Assembly (NCBI GenBank): GCA_023614405.1
Contig: CM042688.1
Location: 377,443,331-377,507,330 of the forward strand
From: Avena insularis
Taxonomy: Eukaryota > Streptophyta > Magnoliopsida > Poales > Poaceae
DNA: 64,000 nt
Direction of reading: 5' to 3'
Within the stretch, counting starts at the first letter, position 1; each line of letters begins with the position of its first letter. A program made the position numbers and the translations under genes. The notes beneath the pieces are model-generated. The model ran no database searches and was not told the DNA's origin. It saw only the letters and a list, made by a program, of their open reading frames with translations. Below, in pieces: positions 9,869-22,326 of the stretch.

Positions 9869-12800
9869 CTAAAAGAAGTCGATGATCTCTTCTGCTGGGC
9901 GATCCATCGCCTGGTAGTGCGGCACCATATTCCAGGCAGAACCTGCTGGTGGCGTAGGTGGCCCAGCCGCAATTACCACAACATCTACGTTAGGCCTATG
10001 CAGTCGCAGCAGCGATAGAGCGGCCTTGGAACCAGCCACCAACTGTTGCCTGACACACTCGCGAACCGCGACCAGGTCTTGAAATTTGGCGAGGAGGGCC
10101 AGCAGGCTTGATGGGGTAACATCTAGCGGTAACATCATCCGATCAATTTTCTTCAAGCATGACTCCGACTTCTTCAGAAAGTGCATCACTCGCGACGTAC
10201 GATCCTGCAGGGTCGCCAGCGCAATCGCACGATCATGATCTACCCAGAAGTACCCACTCTCTTGAAGTTGCTCCTGGGTCAGATCATGCATACGAATGGC
10301 AATTCTCTCCTTCTCATCTTGCGGATGACGCGCGCTGACAACTATATGAAGCCAAAACAGAAGCATAAGGACAACGCACCACCGCGAATGACTAGAAGGA
10401 AAAGATAAGAGCAAGCAAACTAACACTTGAATTGGGCGCCCAGCTGCGTCACCTCGCCAAGTAGATACTGTTCTCGGGCGGCGGCCTTCTCTGCCTTTGA
10501 CTTCCATACATCCGCGTTACGGTGGAGCACGGGTAATTCACGCTCTAACTACTTCACGCGGTCACGCAGCCGCGAAAGCAGCGACAACTCATCCACCCTG
10601 GAGCGCGACGGCGCCAAGGTATCATCGAGGGGCGGCGAGCCCTGAGGTTCCTTCAAAGGATCACTTGATGTAACCTACCACAAGCCAAGCAAGAAGCCAA
10701 TAATAAGATCAACTCGACACACAGACAAAAGATTCGAGTGCATTCAAGAATGGCCAAAACTATCAGCAGATACAACCGCCAAAGGCATATTCTAGACAAA
10801 AGGCATAAACTAATCAACTATTACAAAACTACTGAGGAGCGATTGGCTTCTTCGACCTCGACGGCTTCGGGCGCTTCATCGAGTCCATGGCAATGTCAGA
10901 TGCCACTAACTTTCTGCCAGCCCCTGATGCCGCAGCCTTCGCCGCCTTCTTAGCTCGCCGCAGCTCCTCAGAGTACTTCGCAACCGTGTTAATCAGCTGC
11001 GGCCCATACTTGCCACAGGCAGTCGCGAAGGGAGAAAAGACTACCTGCTGGCCGTCCGTGCTAACGGGCATCGCCTTCAAAACCGCTGCAGGATCAACTT
11101 CAATTCCTTGGGCCTGCACCATGGCAAGTGACATGGGCCGCATCGCCAGCGAAGTTCTTCAAGGATGCAGGAACACCCCCAGCGAGAGACTCCACCAGCT
11201 CGTTCATGTTCTCGATTAGCTCCGCCTTGGGCACCAACTCCTCCCGGAGGCGACTGAGCACGCCCTTGGCCTTGGAGAGCATATGCTGAACGGCGGGACT
11301 GCGATCCTCGACTGCTGAAAGTGCACCCGCCAAAGCGTCGACACGGCGTAGGGCCTGAGGATCGAAGCTCAAGTCGCCAGCATCTGTACATAAACCCATA
11401 CATGGACACAAACATCAGCGCCAGCGGCAAAAAAATCGAGCAGATAGAGATAACGATATCCAAAGCAAAGTACCTGAGAGGGCCCTGGCAATCGCAATAA
11501 GCTGTTCTTCGAACAAATTCTCCCTGGTTGCGAAGGAGGCACGCAGATCCTCTTCGCGCCTTTGTGCCTCGTCACGCGCCGCGATTGCCTCATCGCGACC
11601 CTTCACAGCCGCGGCGAGTGTTTTCTCCATGGTGGCAGCGTTGCGTAGGAGGGCATTATGTTCAGCTACAAACCAAAAAGGATTGACTATTAGTCGACTA
11701 TATAAAAAGGAGAAGAAGAAAAAGCGGATAACACTTACTTTCGACCACACGATGACGCATCTCCAGCATTGCATATTGGCGGCCCATCGCAAGCACTTGC
11801 TCCGCCAAGTGAGCGGCTTCCTTCACAAGGAGCTATCGCACAACAAGGGATCAGCAGACGCAATAGATAACATCGACTGCAACATTAAAAGAAGAAATCC
11901 TACACTTACATGATCCTCCAATGACTCCGAAGTTGTCTGCTGAACCATCATCCGGGCAACCATTCGATGCTCCCCTTCATGCGGAGAGCTGGAAGAGTTG
12001 TGCCCAGAGTGGGCCGCCAATGGAGGGGAAGGAGCACGCTCGACCTCTTTCGTGGCCCTTGAGGTCGCGACTCCTGATTCTTTCAAAAATTGGACGTCGT
12101 CAGAAGATGACGATGCCTCTTGACTGTAGAGAAAAAATCAACATCAAGAAAAAGGCAAAATCTAGAGCCGAACCAAAAAGGACAAATCCAGAGAAGAGCA
12201 AACAAACTAGAAAACTTACCAATCAAATTTATCAAAGTCAAAAGTTGGTTCCCCCAACTCCGACGAAGACTCCTTCCGCAGTCGCATCTTCTTGCGAGAA
12301 GTCGGCGCCACGGCGCTCACAGGAATGGCAGGGATTGGCGATCCCGCACCAACGCCTGCACCTTCTGGAGTCGAAGGAGACGACGCATCGGAATCCTCGC
12401 TGCGCGAACGCTTGCGAGTATCCGGACTACCCGACTCGTGGGCTTCCTCTTCCACATCGGATAGGATGGTCGATTCTGACTCGTCCTCTTCCAAGTCCTC
12501 GCGAGGGATAACCCCCTCAGGAAAAGGGGGCATACAGGGTGACACCGCCCAATCATGTATACAGACAACAGATTCAGCACAAAGCAAAGAAACAGCAAAG
12601 AAGCAATCAACAAACTAAGCAACTACGTAGCACAATTGTACCTCGGGAGGAGGGTTAGAAGCGTCGAACGGGGGAACGACTGGCTCACTAGGAAGCACAT
12701 CCTTGACGGTGTATGTGGTCACCAGTCGAACCCTTTTATCCACCTCACTCGCGGACATGCCATCGGCAGACACGCGAGTGACATTGTCAGCGCCATCCCA

Positions 12801-13660
12801 CTGAAACATGGGGTGGACTCTGGCCTACAGGGAATGGACGTGACGGTGCAACCACATGCGAATGAGAGTGCAGCCTCCCTCCTCTTTGCCTATGCGACTC
12901 TCGAGGTCGCAGACGTGCTCGTACAGCACATCTGTCTCCGCAGACTCGCCAGGCATGACTACATTCTTCCAGGATCTCCTCCTCTTGCACGGTGTTGCGG
13001 GATCGAAAGGTGCGAGTCCGAAGTGGTCTCCGTCGGCCTTATGGTCGCGAACGTAGAACCACTTGTCCCTCCACCCTTGGACGGACTTCATCAGCTTGAT
13101 ATCGAAATAAGTGGTGGATGGATCAACGTGGATTCCACAGCCGCCTACATCATAGACTAAAGTGCCAGACCCAAATTCGCGCTACAACTAGAAGAGGCGC
13201 TTGAAGAGGCTGAAGTGCGGCTCGATTCCGAGCCAGCACTCGCAGAGGGTAATGAAGCAAGAGATATGGAGGATAGAATTCAGGGACAGCTGATGGAGCT
13301 GAAGCCCGTAAAAACAAAGGAGCCCATGAAGAAGGGATGCAGGGGCAACGAGAAGCCGCGAATGATGAACGCCAAGAACATCACTCGAAAACCAGCATGA
13401 GGGGAGGGCATTATCTCACCGCTAGGGACGCGTGCATCGGTGACTGCGGCGGACAGCACTCTGTCTTGATGAAGAAGACGAAGATCAGAGGACTTGATGA
13501 TGGACGGACGCCACACGCCATTCGTGACGCGGGTGCCCATGCCCTTCTTCTTCCTGCCGGCGACGGTACTGGTGCCCGCAGCGGTGAAGCCGCCTTTCTT
13601 CTTCACCGCAGTAGCGTTGGCCGTGGAGTCGGCCGCAGCACCTCCCTTCTTTTTTCCCAT
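9869..13660 (-). CDS. Antisense spliced accessory gene of Tat element, copy 1
   Basis: Minus-strand multi-exon gene convergent with pol. It starts with ATG at 13660 (MGKKKGGAAADS) and continues into a region typical of the 'putative gypsy type transposon' family of grass Tat elements (FLAFIIRGFSLPLHP; KSVQGWRDKWFYVRDHKADG near 13080). Then come an acidic Ser-rich linker (12500-12220), Ala/Glu/Arg-rich coiled coil (KGRDEAIAARDEAQRREEDL, 11610-11520; LSKAKGVLSRLREELVPKAE, 11285-11225) and a C-terminal helical part to TAG at 9869-9871. Canonical introns are visible at 12219-12124, 11909-11833, 11738-11666 and 11473-11384, each GT...AG with GTAAGT or GTACTT donors. A frame break near 13320 and stops suggest decay or unrecognised introns. 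Function is unknown; it is probably an element-encoded accessory protein. Confidence 0.7.
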
Positions 13661-14160
13661 TGCGCGGCGGCGATGCGACCAGAGAAAGTAGCTGGGAAAT
13701 GCGCGGAGCTGGTCCAGCCCCGCGGAGGATAAGAAAACAGAGAAAGCAGGGGAGCAGCGGCAATGGCGATGAAGGCAAAAAGATGAGCGAAAGCAAATGT
13801 GAATTTTACCATCGCAGCATCACTACTTAACCCCTAGAATATGCAATCCAACGGCTCAGAAAAACCCTACTGGACGCGTGGCGTTCATCCTTCTCGACAC
13901 GTGGAGGAGCTGAAACACGAACCGTCCCCCACTACTCCCATTACGTGCGGAAATCAAGGAGGCACAGTTAAAATAAAGATTACGCACGCCCGGTCAAATC
14001 AGAGTCAGGGAATGGGACCCACCGCTTGTCACGTCTCGTCAAACTCGCTCACGCGGGCAACTGAGGTCATGAAATCGTCAGCACTAACATCATCAAAAGA
14101 TACGCAGCAGAAGACTTCGATTACTTTAGTTCTTACTCGAGTCTTCGACTTCACCAAGCA

Positions 14161-14430
14161 CTCGGGGGCTACTCCCATAGGGAGCGCTGGTCGTGCACCC
14201 TACGATTTTCTTTCTTCTTCTTTTCTCAGGAGCATGGGCAATCAAAGCAAACCCAACCACTCGAAGCATGATTCGACTATGGACATGGGTTACTCCCATA
14301 GGGAGCGCTGGAAGTAAATTTTGACTGAAACAAGCAAACAAAAGATGACATCGGTCACAAAAGTTATTTAGTCCCTGCCTAAGTCTTCGACTCAACCAGG
14401 CACTCGGGGGCTACTCCCATAGGGAGCGCT
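14161..14430 (+). repeat. PPT-like tandem modules, Tat copy 1 3' region
   Basis: Three modules of the type gggggctactcccatagggagcgctgg begin at about 14161, 14287 and 14403, spaced near 120 bp. The first and third contain CTCGGGGGCTAC, identical to the polypurine tract that precedes LTR 3. The second is degenerate at that point. The set is repeated in copy 2 (26541, 26670, 26784) and in the relic element at 29825. Confidence 0.8.
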
Positions 14431-14992
14431 GGTCGTGCACCCTATGATTATTTGTACAAAGTACTGTGTGTCGATAACATTCACACTCGAAATTTATGGC
14501 GACACCACCTCACAAATTTTTCCCTACAAAGAGACTGTGTCTCCTGGGTTACCTGAATCGTCTCCGCGATGATAAAATTCGGATGTCGCGCTTACAGCAT
14601 GATGGTAAGACCTGAATAAGGCCTGGCAACGATGTGCTATGCACTACCAGAAATATATCCGTGCCTACAGGTACGATGAACATGCCTTGATGGATGCGTC
14701 GAGTGCTCACACCCATATACTGGAATTCGACTCCTGTAAGACCTCCGCAGCTTGAGTCGAATTACACCAGCACTTTTCCGGATTCGAGTCCGAGGACTCG
14801 AGTTTGAGTAGGTGGCGTTGTTTTACCCTAAGGTAGTTAACTGATGCCGATACATCGGTTAAAATCAGGCACGCACACCAACAATCCATATGACACGGAC
14901 AAGCAGTCGAAAAATGTACTCAGTCATGCACTCGAAAGACTTCATAAAGTTTCCAATCGAATCTACGATTCCACTGGACACTCGGGGGCGAC
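14431..14992 (+). other. Tat copy 1 3' terminal noncoding DNA and polypurine tract
   Basis: No gene is supported. The segment ends with CTCGGGGGCGAC (14981-14992), the polypurine tract immediately before LTR 2, with one mismatch to the tract before LTR 3. Plus-strand DNA synthesis would be primed here. Confidence 0.7.
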
Positions 14993-15473
14993 TGACATGG
15001 GTATACCATACAGGTACTCGAGCTTGGTATATAAGGCCTAAATATGTAAAGGCCCACAGTGTCGCCAAGGCCCAAATGAAGGACTCGAGTAACCTACGAA
15101 CTCTCGATTGCTTGAAGAACAAGAAGAAGCTAGAGATTGAAGGGGAGAACCCTAACTTGTAACCGACTTGACCTGGTACCTGGGACCTAGCCTATCTATA
15201 TAAAGGCTAGGAGGGGGCGGCGAGGAGGACACACGCAACCCTAGTTTCCACAACCCTTGCCAGATTGCATCTGCGCACCATTGTAATCCTCGATTCCTTT
15301 GATAATTCAATGAGCAGACAAGCAGGAGTAGGGACCTCTACGAGGCCTGAACCTGGGTATATCTTTGAGTCCCCTGTGTGCTTGTTTGCTAGCTGATAGA
15401 TGTCTCCAGCGCTCCCTCCTTCTCTGAAACCCAAGTCCATAACAATGGGCATTGATGAGTTAAACCCTCGTCA
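14993..15473 (+). repeat. Tat LTR 2, shared by both units (481 bp)
   Basis: Serves as 3' LTR of copy 1 and 5' LTR of copy 2. Starts TGACATGGGT and ends CCCTCGTCA. TATA box at 15197-15204. It lacks 8 bp near 15135 that both outer LTRs keep. No target duplication flanks it: polypurine tract on the left, primer site on the right. Confidence 0.9.
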
Positions 15474-17900
15474 ATTGGCGCTCTCTGTGGGAACTGGGAG
15501 TGCTGATGTTACGGCTTCTTCGGCCCCATCAACCGTGCTCTACAACTCCGCAACAGCGGAAATTCGCCAGCTCTTCGGCGTGTTCGACTTCACCGTCCAC
15601 ACGCCAGCCACTCGCCCGGCTTTCCAATTCATGGGCGACAGGATCAGCCTAGCAATAGGGAGCTTCCGCTTCCAAGTTGGTCTGATGGGCACGCTTTGCA
15701 TGCCTGATCAGCCGACGGTGCCGTTGATTGCCCCAGCATCATGGTTCCCTCCATCGATCGGCACCCTCAGTGAGATCAACGCCCCGAGAACAGTCGAAAA
15801 CACGGTCAGCGACAGCAGTTGCAACTACGATCTGAGCGATCTGGCCACTTAAGATGGAACCTACGGTTCCGGATCTAAGAGTTGTGGGAGCAGCAGCTTC
15901 CCCAATCACTTCATGTGCGCCGTCATCAACGCAGGCGACACCTCTGCCAACCGCGACAACACAGGCAATCGCGGCAATGGAACCGACCTGCCAAACAGCG
16001 ACAATGGTGGCAACGGTGGCAATCGCACCCCCGTCAACAATGGAGGAGTAGTCGAACCTCCAACCATAACAAACGAGCAAACCGGCGAACGCGTCGTGGT
16101 CAGGCTCAACGAGATTGAGTGGGCTCGCTGCCGCGAGGCCCTGCGGGGCAACCATTTACCTCTCGGCTCCTCGCAAGAACTTCAGATGGGCTACCACTGG
16201 ATCCTGAAGGAAGAATTCAAGCGCCAAGCGCAAACAATCACGCAACTAGAAGCACGCAAAAGGGCGGCAGATGAGTCAAGTCTTCGTCGTGCTGGGCTCT
16301 CCTCCCGTGGAGGATCCTCCTCAAAAGGCAACGAGTACATCGCCAAAAAGAGGCAATCTCGGATGGCCCATCTCACCAAGCAAGAACGCATAGAAGATGC
16401 AAAAGTTCTCGACTTCAGCTCTATGACAGTCGATACACGAGGCAATGTGGTCCCAAAGACGCCGCAAGCTGCAGTGACAGCGGCCACCATGTACCTCCTC
16501 AATAACCAGCCGCCAGCTGGAGATCCCCGAGCCGCCATACACATATCTACGATCACAGGCTTGGGGCTAATCGAGGTCTCCCTCGACAAGGAGTCAATGC
16601 CGGAGCCGAAGAAAGGAAAAGGGCTAGCAAAGCGCTACTCCTCGCCCTCATCCAGTGATGATAGTCACGACCTGTCTCTATGCCGCCGCTCACAGCTACA
16701 CGACCACGACTACGACGCGCGTGATGACATCACGCAGCACAAGATTGACAAATCAAGGGCGCGACGTGCTCGGTCGACTGACTCGGAAGAGGAAGATGTG
16801 GAGCTCTGCGGCACCAGATGCTTCAGCAGATCCATATGGCAAAAGCGAATGCCCAAGGGGTTCAAACTCACATCGGGAACCTGAAGTTTGACGGTCTACA
16901 GGACCCGAAGATCTGGCTGGAGGATCACATCTCCTCCGTTAGACTCCACGGCGGCAGTCGAAGCATAGCCATGCAATGCTTACAGCTACAGCTGCAAGGC
17001 GTCGCCCGAGCATGGGTCAACAACCTCCCGCGTGGATCCATTTGCAGTTGGGATGAGCTGGTTTACAGCTTCATGCGCAACTTCAAAGGCACGTACAAAC
17101 GGATAGCATCAATCCAAGAGCTAAGACGCTGCCAGCAAAGATCGGGACAATCGCTATGCTCATACATCCAAAGGTGGTCCATCATCAAGAATTCCGCAGA
17201 GAACATCTCGGAGGATCGCGCGATTGACGCATTCAACGGCGGCGTCCGCGGCATAGAACTCAGGGAGGAGCTGGGCCGCTCGAAGCCCAAGACCATTGAC
17301 CACTTGATGGAAATCATGAATCGGTGGGCTGATGGAGAAGATTCGGTGAAAAATCGCGTTCACTCCGACGAGGAGGTAGAACTCGAGCGCAGACGCGACC
17401 ACCGAGGCAAATGCCGTATGCGCATCTACGATGACCGCGATGATGTCAACATGGTAGCAGCCGGCTACATCGACAGACGCGACGACAACCGCAACAGCGG
17501 ATACCGCAGCGGTGGATACCGCGACTACGGGAAGACCACGCAAGTGTGGCAACGCCGCGATCGTGATGAAGCACCCGCAACATCCATTGAAGACAAACTG
17601 TCTGGGCCATGTACGGTGCACTTCTACATCGACAAGCATGATGGAAAGAAGAAGTCCAACCACCTCCTCAAGGACTGCCGCGAGTTCCTCAAACTACATG
17701 AAGGATTAGCTCGGATGAACCGCAACACAGTCGAAAGAGGTTACGGAGCCGCTCCACGCGCCGTGGCACATGGCGCTCCGCCACCACCACCTAGAATGCC
17801 CCCAAACGCAGCTGCACCGGACCAGCACCAGGGAGGCCAACCCTACCCAAGGGCCATGGGTACCATGATGATCCAAAAAGGACGCTCATCCAATCTGGTG
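15445..17900 (+). pseudogene. gag: Tat gag, copy 2 (broken)
   Basis: The frame opens at ATG 15445 within the LTR (MGIDELNPRQLALSVG) and runs without a stop through the LTR end and primer site to TAA at 15850 (AAA in copy 1). It resumes in the same frame to about 16884, where a 1-nt shift moves it into the 16818-18368 frame. That long frame holds the Retrotrans_gag core (about 16970-17350; GSICSWDELVYSFMRNFKGT, RSYIQRW-type heptads), an Arg/Asp-rich linker, the Cys/His segment (CTVHFYIDKHDGKKKSNH) and a proline-rich stretch (17770-17810), and passes straight into the protease. It is better preserved than copy 1. Confidence 0.85.
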
Positions 17901-18640
17901 CAGAAGGCCATCACTCGCCAAGTCAACTTGGCCACACACTCGTCACCATCTACCACTGAGTACCTCAACGGAAGCGAGTCATGCATCACCTTCGACAAAC
18001 GCGACCACCCGCCTCAAGTACCTCATCCAGGCCATTGTCCCCTCGTACTCGAGGCACAAATCGGATGCTTTGACATGAGCCATGTCTTCATGGATGGCAG
18101 AAGCGACATCAACCTTATATTCACGAGTACCTTGCGAGCAATGAGGATCCCTCTGACTTGCCTAGAGGCCTCGGACACAACATTGCACGGCATCATCCCA
18201 AGAAAGGTGTATATCCTATGGGCAAAATCAACCTCGATGTTATCTTTGGCACGCCGAAAAACTTTTGGCGTGAGCGCATCGACTGGCCCTCGCAGTACCA
18301 CTGCATCCTCGGACGTGTCGCCTTCGCTAGGTTCATGGCAGTACCACACTATGCCTACCTGCAAATGAAAATGCCAGGTCCCAATGGCGTCATCATAGTC
18401 AACGGGAGCTTCGAGAGGTCCGACAGTTGCGACAGGGAATTCAACAGAATTTCCCAGTCCTTCGGCATGCAGGAAGAACTCGCAAGACTAAAGGAGTCGA
18501 CAGACAACATTCTTTCTCCCCTAAGCCGGCCAAGCTCGTCTGATCTATCTTTCGACTCATCAGTGCACACAAAGAAAGTGCAGGTCCACCCATCGAATCC
18601 TGCAAAAACGGCCCTCATCGCCAACAACTTGAGTCCCTCA
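17901..18640 (+). pseudogene. Tat protease region, copy 2
   Basis: Fused in frame to gag. The retropepsin active-site stretch reads FMDGRSDINLIF with Asp at 18093-18095, but the conserved Gly after Asp-Gly is Arg (GGA to AGA), so catalysis is doubtful. A frameshift near 18203 moves the rest (PMGKINLDVIFGTPKNF, YHCILGRVAFARF) to another frame ending at TAG 18641-18643. A nine-base gap relative to copy 1 removes FEV near 18280. Confidence 0.75.
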
Positions 18641-18643
18641 TAG

Positions 18644-19560
18644 GAACTCGCGCTCGTCGAATTCCTCTGTGAGCACTGGGAAATTTTCGCATAGTGTCCT
18701 GCGGACATGCCAGGAGTTCCTAGGGAATTCGCCAAGCACGCACTCAATGTCAACCCAGACGCAAGGCCGGTCAAGCAAACAATCCGGCAATTATCTGAGC
18801 CACGGGCGAAGGCAGTCGGAATGGAGATCAACAGACTCCTCGACGCCAAATTCATACGCGAGATCAAGGAAAGCACTTGGCTCGCCAACACGGTGCTGGT
18901 ACCAAAAAAGGACACGGATATCCTGCGGATGTGTGTGGACTTCACCTCTCTGAATAAGCACTGCCTAAAGGATCACTTCCCGCTGCCGCGCATCGACTAG
19001 ATCATCGACTCCACCGCGGGATGCAAGCGCCTATGCTTCCTCGATGCCTACTCAGGTTATAATCAGATCCGAATGAAGGAGGAAGATCAAGAAAAACAGC
19101 GTTTACAACGCCCTTCAGTTTGTTCTGCTACAACACAATGCCCTTCGGGCTAAAAAATGCGGAGCCACCTACCAGCGGTGCATGCAGGCTTGCCTCAAGG
19201 AACAACTTGGTCGCAACATTCAAGTCTATGTCGACGACATAGTAATCAAGACCAAGGAAGAAGCCTCTCTAATCAACGATCTGCGCGAAACCTTTGCCAA
19301 CCTCGACCGCTACCGGATCAAGCTCAATCCGGAAAAATGCGCCTTTGGCGTGCCATCTGGGCAACTACTCGGGTACCTCATCTCTTCCATAGGAATCGAG
19401 GAAAACCCGAAGAAAATAAAAGCCATACTGGCCTTGGAGAAGCCGAAGAAAATAAGGGGCGTCTAGCAGCTAGCTGGGCGAATCGCGGCCCTTAGTCGAT
19501 TCATCAGTCGGATGGGTGAAAAGGCACTTCCCTTCTACCAACTCCTCCGCAAAGCTGGAA
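18644..19560 (+). pseudogene. Tat reverse transcriptase, copy 2
   Basis: RT blocks as in copy 1: KAVGMEINRLLDAKFIREIK, ANTVLVPKKDTD, CFLDAYSGYNQIRMKEEDQ (motif A intact, without the stops seen in copy 1) and YVDD at 19227-19238. Breaks: TAG at 18641 just upstream (shared with copy 1), a TAG near 18693, TAG at 18998 (CAG in copy 1), small indels near 19095 and 19155, and TAG at 19464 (CAG in copy 1). Not translatable as one chain. Confidence 0.85.
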
Positions 19561-20460
19561 AGTTCGAGTGGACCAACAAAGCGCAGGAAGCATTCGAAGA
19601 CCTCAAGCGCCTGCTATCCACTTTGCCAGTACTGGTGACCCCACGAGAAAGGGAACCGCTGTTGCTATATATCTCTGCCACCAACCAGGTGGTCAGCACA
19701 GTGCTCGTGGTCGAACGAGACGAGGAAAACAAATTCCATGGGGTACAGCGCCTAGTCTACTACCTCAGCGAGGTCCTCACGCCAACAAAACAGCAGTACC
19801 CGCACTACCAGAAGCTGGCGTATGGCGTCTTCGTGACCGCTCGGTGACTGCGCCATTACTTCTAGGAGCACCCCATCGTAGTGGTCAATGACGCCCCGTT
19901 GGGGCATATCCTCAACAACCCCGACGGCACAGGACGAGTCGCGCTTTGGGGAATATAATTGTCTCCACGAGACATTACATACGAAAAGCGCGACGCAATC
20001 AAGTCGCAAGTTCTTCCTGACTTCCTCGTGCACTAGATGGAGAACCAGATCCCTGACAAACCAGATATGTCCTACCTCTGGACAATGCACTTCGACGGGT
20101 CCAAGCAGAAGGATGGAGCTGGTGTAGGTGTCATACTGACATCACCTCAAGGGGACAAGCTAAAGTACATCCTGAAAATGCAGTTCACGGCCTCCAACAA
20201 CGAAGCCGAATACGAGGCCCTGCTACACGGGATGAGGATGGCAAAAGCCTGCGGCGCCAAAAGGCGCATTATCTACGGCGACTCCAACTTGGTCGTCAAC
20301 CAAAGAATGCATGAGTGCGATGCACTAAACGACAACATGATCGCCTACCGCGATCTCTATGACACAGTCGAGGGGGACTTCGACGGCTTCGAGCTGCAAC
20401 ACATAGGCCGCGAAAGCAATGAAGAGGCGGACGCACTCGCCAACATAGGCTCTACCTGTG
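19561..20460 (+). pseudogene. Dual RNase H region, Tat copy 2
   Basis: The degenerate gypsy RNase H (LLLYISATNQVVSTVLVVE) is followed by the second, archaeal-type RNase H. In the second domain all four acidic positions are readable in one frame (20037-20732): HFDGS (Asp 20094-20096), NNEAEYEALLHGM, YGDSNLVVNQ and SNEEADALANIG. The linker between the domains has stops at 19845 (CGA to TGA), 19863 (CAG to TAG), 19958 (GAA to TAA) and 20035 (TGG to TAG). The second domain thus survives intact although the polyprotein does not. Confidence 0.8.
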
Positions 20461-20779
20461 CCCCCATACCACCTGGGGTATTTCTCGAGCGCATCTGCGA
20501 GCGCTCCATCAAGCGAAAGGAAGCAGAGAAGAAAACAAGCGCAGCAACGGACTCGGGGGCTACGCAACCCAATGAGCCAATGACACTCCACGACCTGGAG
20601 CTGGACACAGGACTCGAAGGACCAATGAGCGTCATGATGATCGAGTCATCCTGGACTCAGCCGTACATCACGTACCTCCTTAGCAAACGGCTACCGGACG
20701 ACCCGACTGATGCACGACACATCGCGCGGTGATCCAAGCCATTTGTTGTTATCAACGGCGAACTATACAAGCGCAGCAT

Positions 20780-21887
20780 CACAAGAGTACTCGAGCGATG
20801 CGTCTCCATGGCTGATGGAAGAGCTGTCCTCCTCGACATCCAAGACTGAACCTGTGGACACCACGCTGGCAGTCGTGCCCTCATGGCCAAAGCTCTACGA
20901 GCTGGGTTCTCTTGACCCTCTGACCATCTTGCGACGCCAAAGACATCGTCCAGAAGTGCAACGCGTGTCAACGATTCGCGGACAAGCCGCACGCACCTGG
21001 CGTGGAGCTCCGACCAATCCCATTGGCCTGGCCATTCGCACAATGGGTACTCGACATGGTCGGCAAGCTCCCCAAGTCCTCACGAGGAGGTTACGTCTAC
21101 CTCCTAGTGGTAGTCGACAAGTTCACCAAGTGGATAGAAGCCATGCCAGTGACCAATCAATCGGGGCACAGCGTAGTCAAGTTCTTCGAGTCCATCGTCT
21201 TTCGCTTTGGAGTGCCACACAACATCATCACGGACAATGGAACGAACTTCACATCCAAGGAGTTCCAAGAATTCTGTGAGAATCTAGGAATCAACATTGG
21301 CTACGCCTCGGTAGCACATCCACAAACCAACGGTCAGGTTGAAAAGGTGAACGGGCTCGTCTGCGCGGTATCAAGAAGCGACTCCTCTGGCCACTCGAAC
21401 AAGCTGCGGGCTGCTGGCCAGATGAACTGCAATCAGTACTCTGGAGCCTACGCACAACCCCAAACAGTGCTACAGGCTACAACCCGTTCTTTATGGTGCA
21501 CGGGGCCGAAGCTGTGCTGCCCGCCGAGGTGCGGTACAAGGCACCACGTGTGGTCGCTTACAGCGAGCAGGAGTCATCCCTTGCACTCGAAGACCCCGTC
21601 GATCTCCTTGACAAGGCAAGGGAAATCGCCGCGGAAAGATCAACGATCTACCAGCAGAACTTGCGCAACTACCACAGTAGGTGGCTACGCCCAGATCCTT
21701 CGTCGAAGGTGACCTAGTCCTGCGACTAAAGAAGCAAGGACATCTCAAGCTCGAATCCCCCTGGGAAGGACCATACGTGATTACAGAAGTAATCCCAGGT
21801 GGCGTCTATCGCCTTGAAGATCTAGAGACAGGAGTCGCATACTCCAACCCCTAGAACGTCGCACAGCTGCGATGCTTCTACCCTTAG
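20780..21887 (+). pseudogene. Tat integrase, copy 2
   Basis: The HHCC zinc-finger part (20860-20980) is interrupted by a TGA near 20847 and a frameshift near 20915. The catalytic core is clean from 21002: LDMVGKLPKSSRGGYVYLL, IITDNGTNFTSKEFQEFCEN and PQTNGQVEKVNG, preserving Asp, Asp and Glu. A shift near 21363 moves the rest into the frame that reads FFMVHGAEAVLPAEVRY. A TAG near 21852 replaces Trp before the terminal NVAQLRCFYP and stop TAG 21885-21887. Confidence 0.85.
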
Positions 21888-22326
21888 TCGTTTTTAATTT
21901 TGCATCGCAAATAAGGCAATCAGCCAAGGATACTTAGCCACACATTGTACCTCGTACTGTCTCACGAATAAATAAAGCTAAGTGCCCCAAAACTCTGTGT
22001 CTTCCTTTATTTTTCCGCAACTTATCGACTCGGGGGCTACGCCACCCTACACACATCTATTCTACAAACTAAAACGCGATATCCTGAGTAGCTGGCACAT
22101 CAATCCAAACCCTTGACACAACATCAACCCAGTTGCAACGCATCTGACAGGTTGATAAGGGACTGAGATAAACGCATGGCCAGGCTAACGAAAAGGAGTC
22201 GCATAGTGCAACGCACTCACACGCTGACAAGCTCTTTATACATATTTGACAATCAATTATACACAACATTTATAAGAACTTTACAACATGGGTACACTTA
22301 TGTGCAGGATACAAACTAAGCTACTA
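21888..22326. other. Spacer between convergent pol and antisense gene, copy 2
   Basis: Noncoding, homologous to 9403-9868. It contains AATAAA signals near 21967-21974 and an exact polypurine-tract 12-mer CTCGGGGGCTAC at 22029-22040. Confidence 0.6.

Noticed and set aside
14161..14430. CRISPR-like spaced repeats
   Set aside because: Three modules with ~120-bp spacing, degenerate and in a plant retroelement 3' region; better explained as duplicated polypurine-tract modules.
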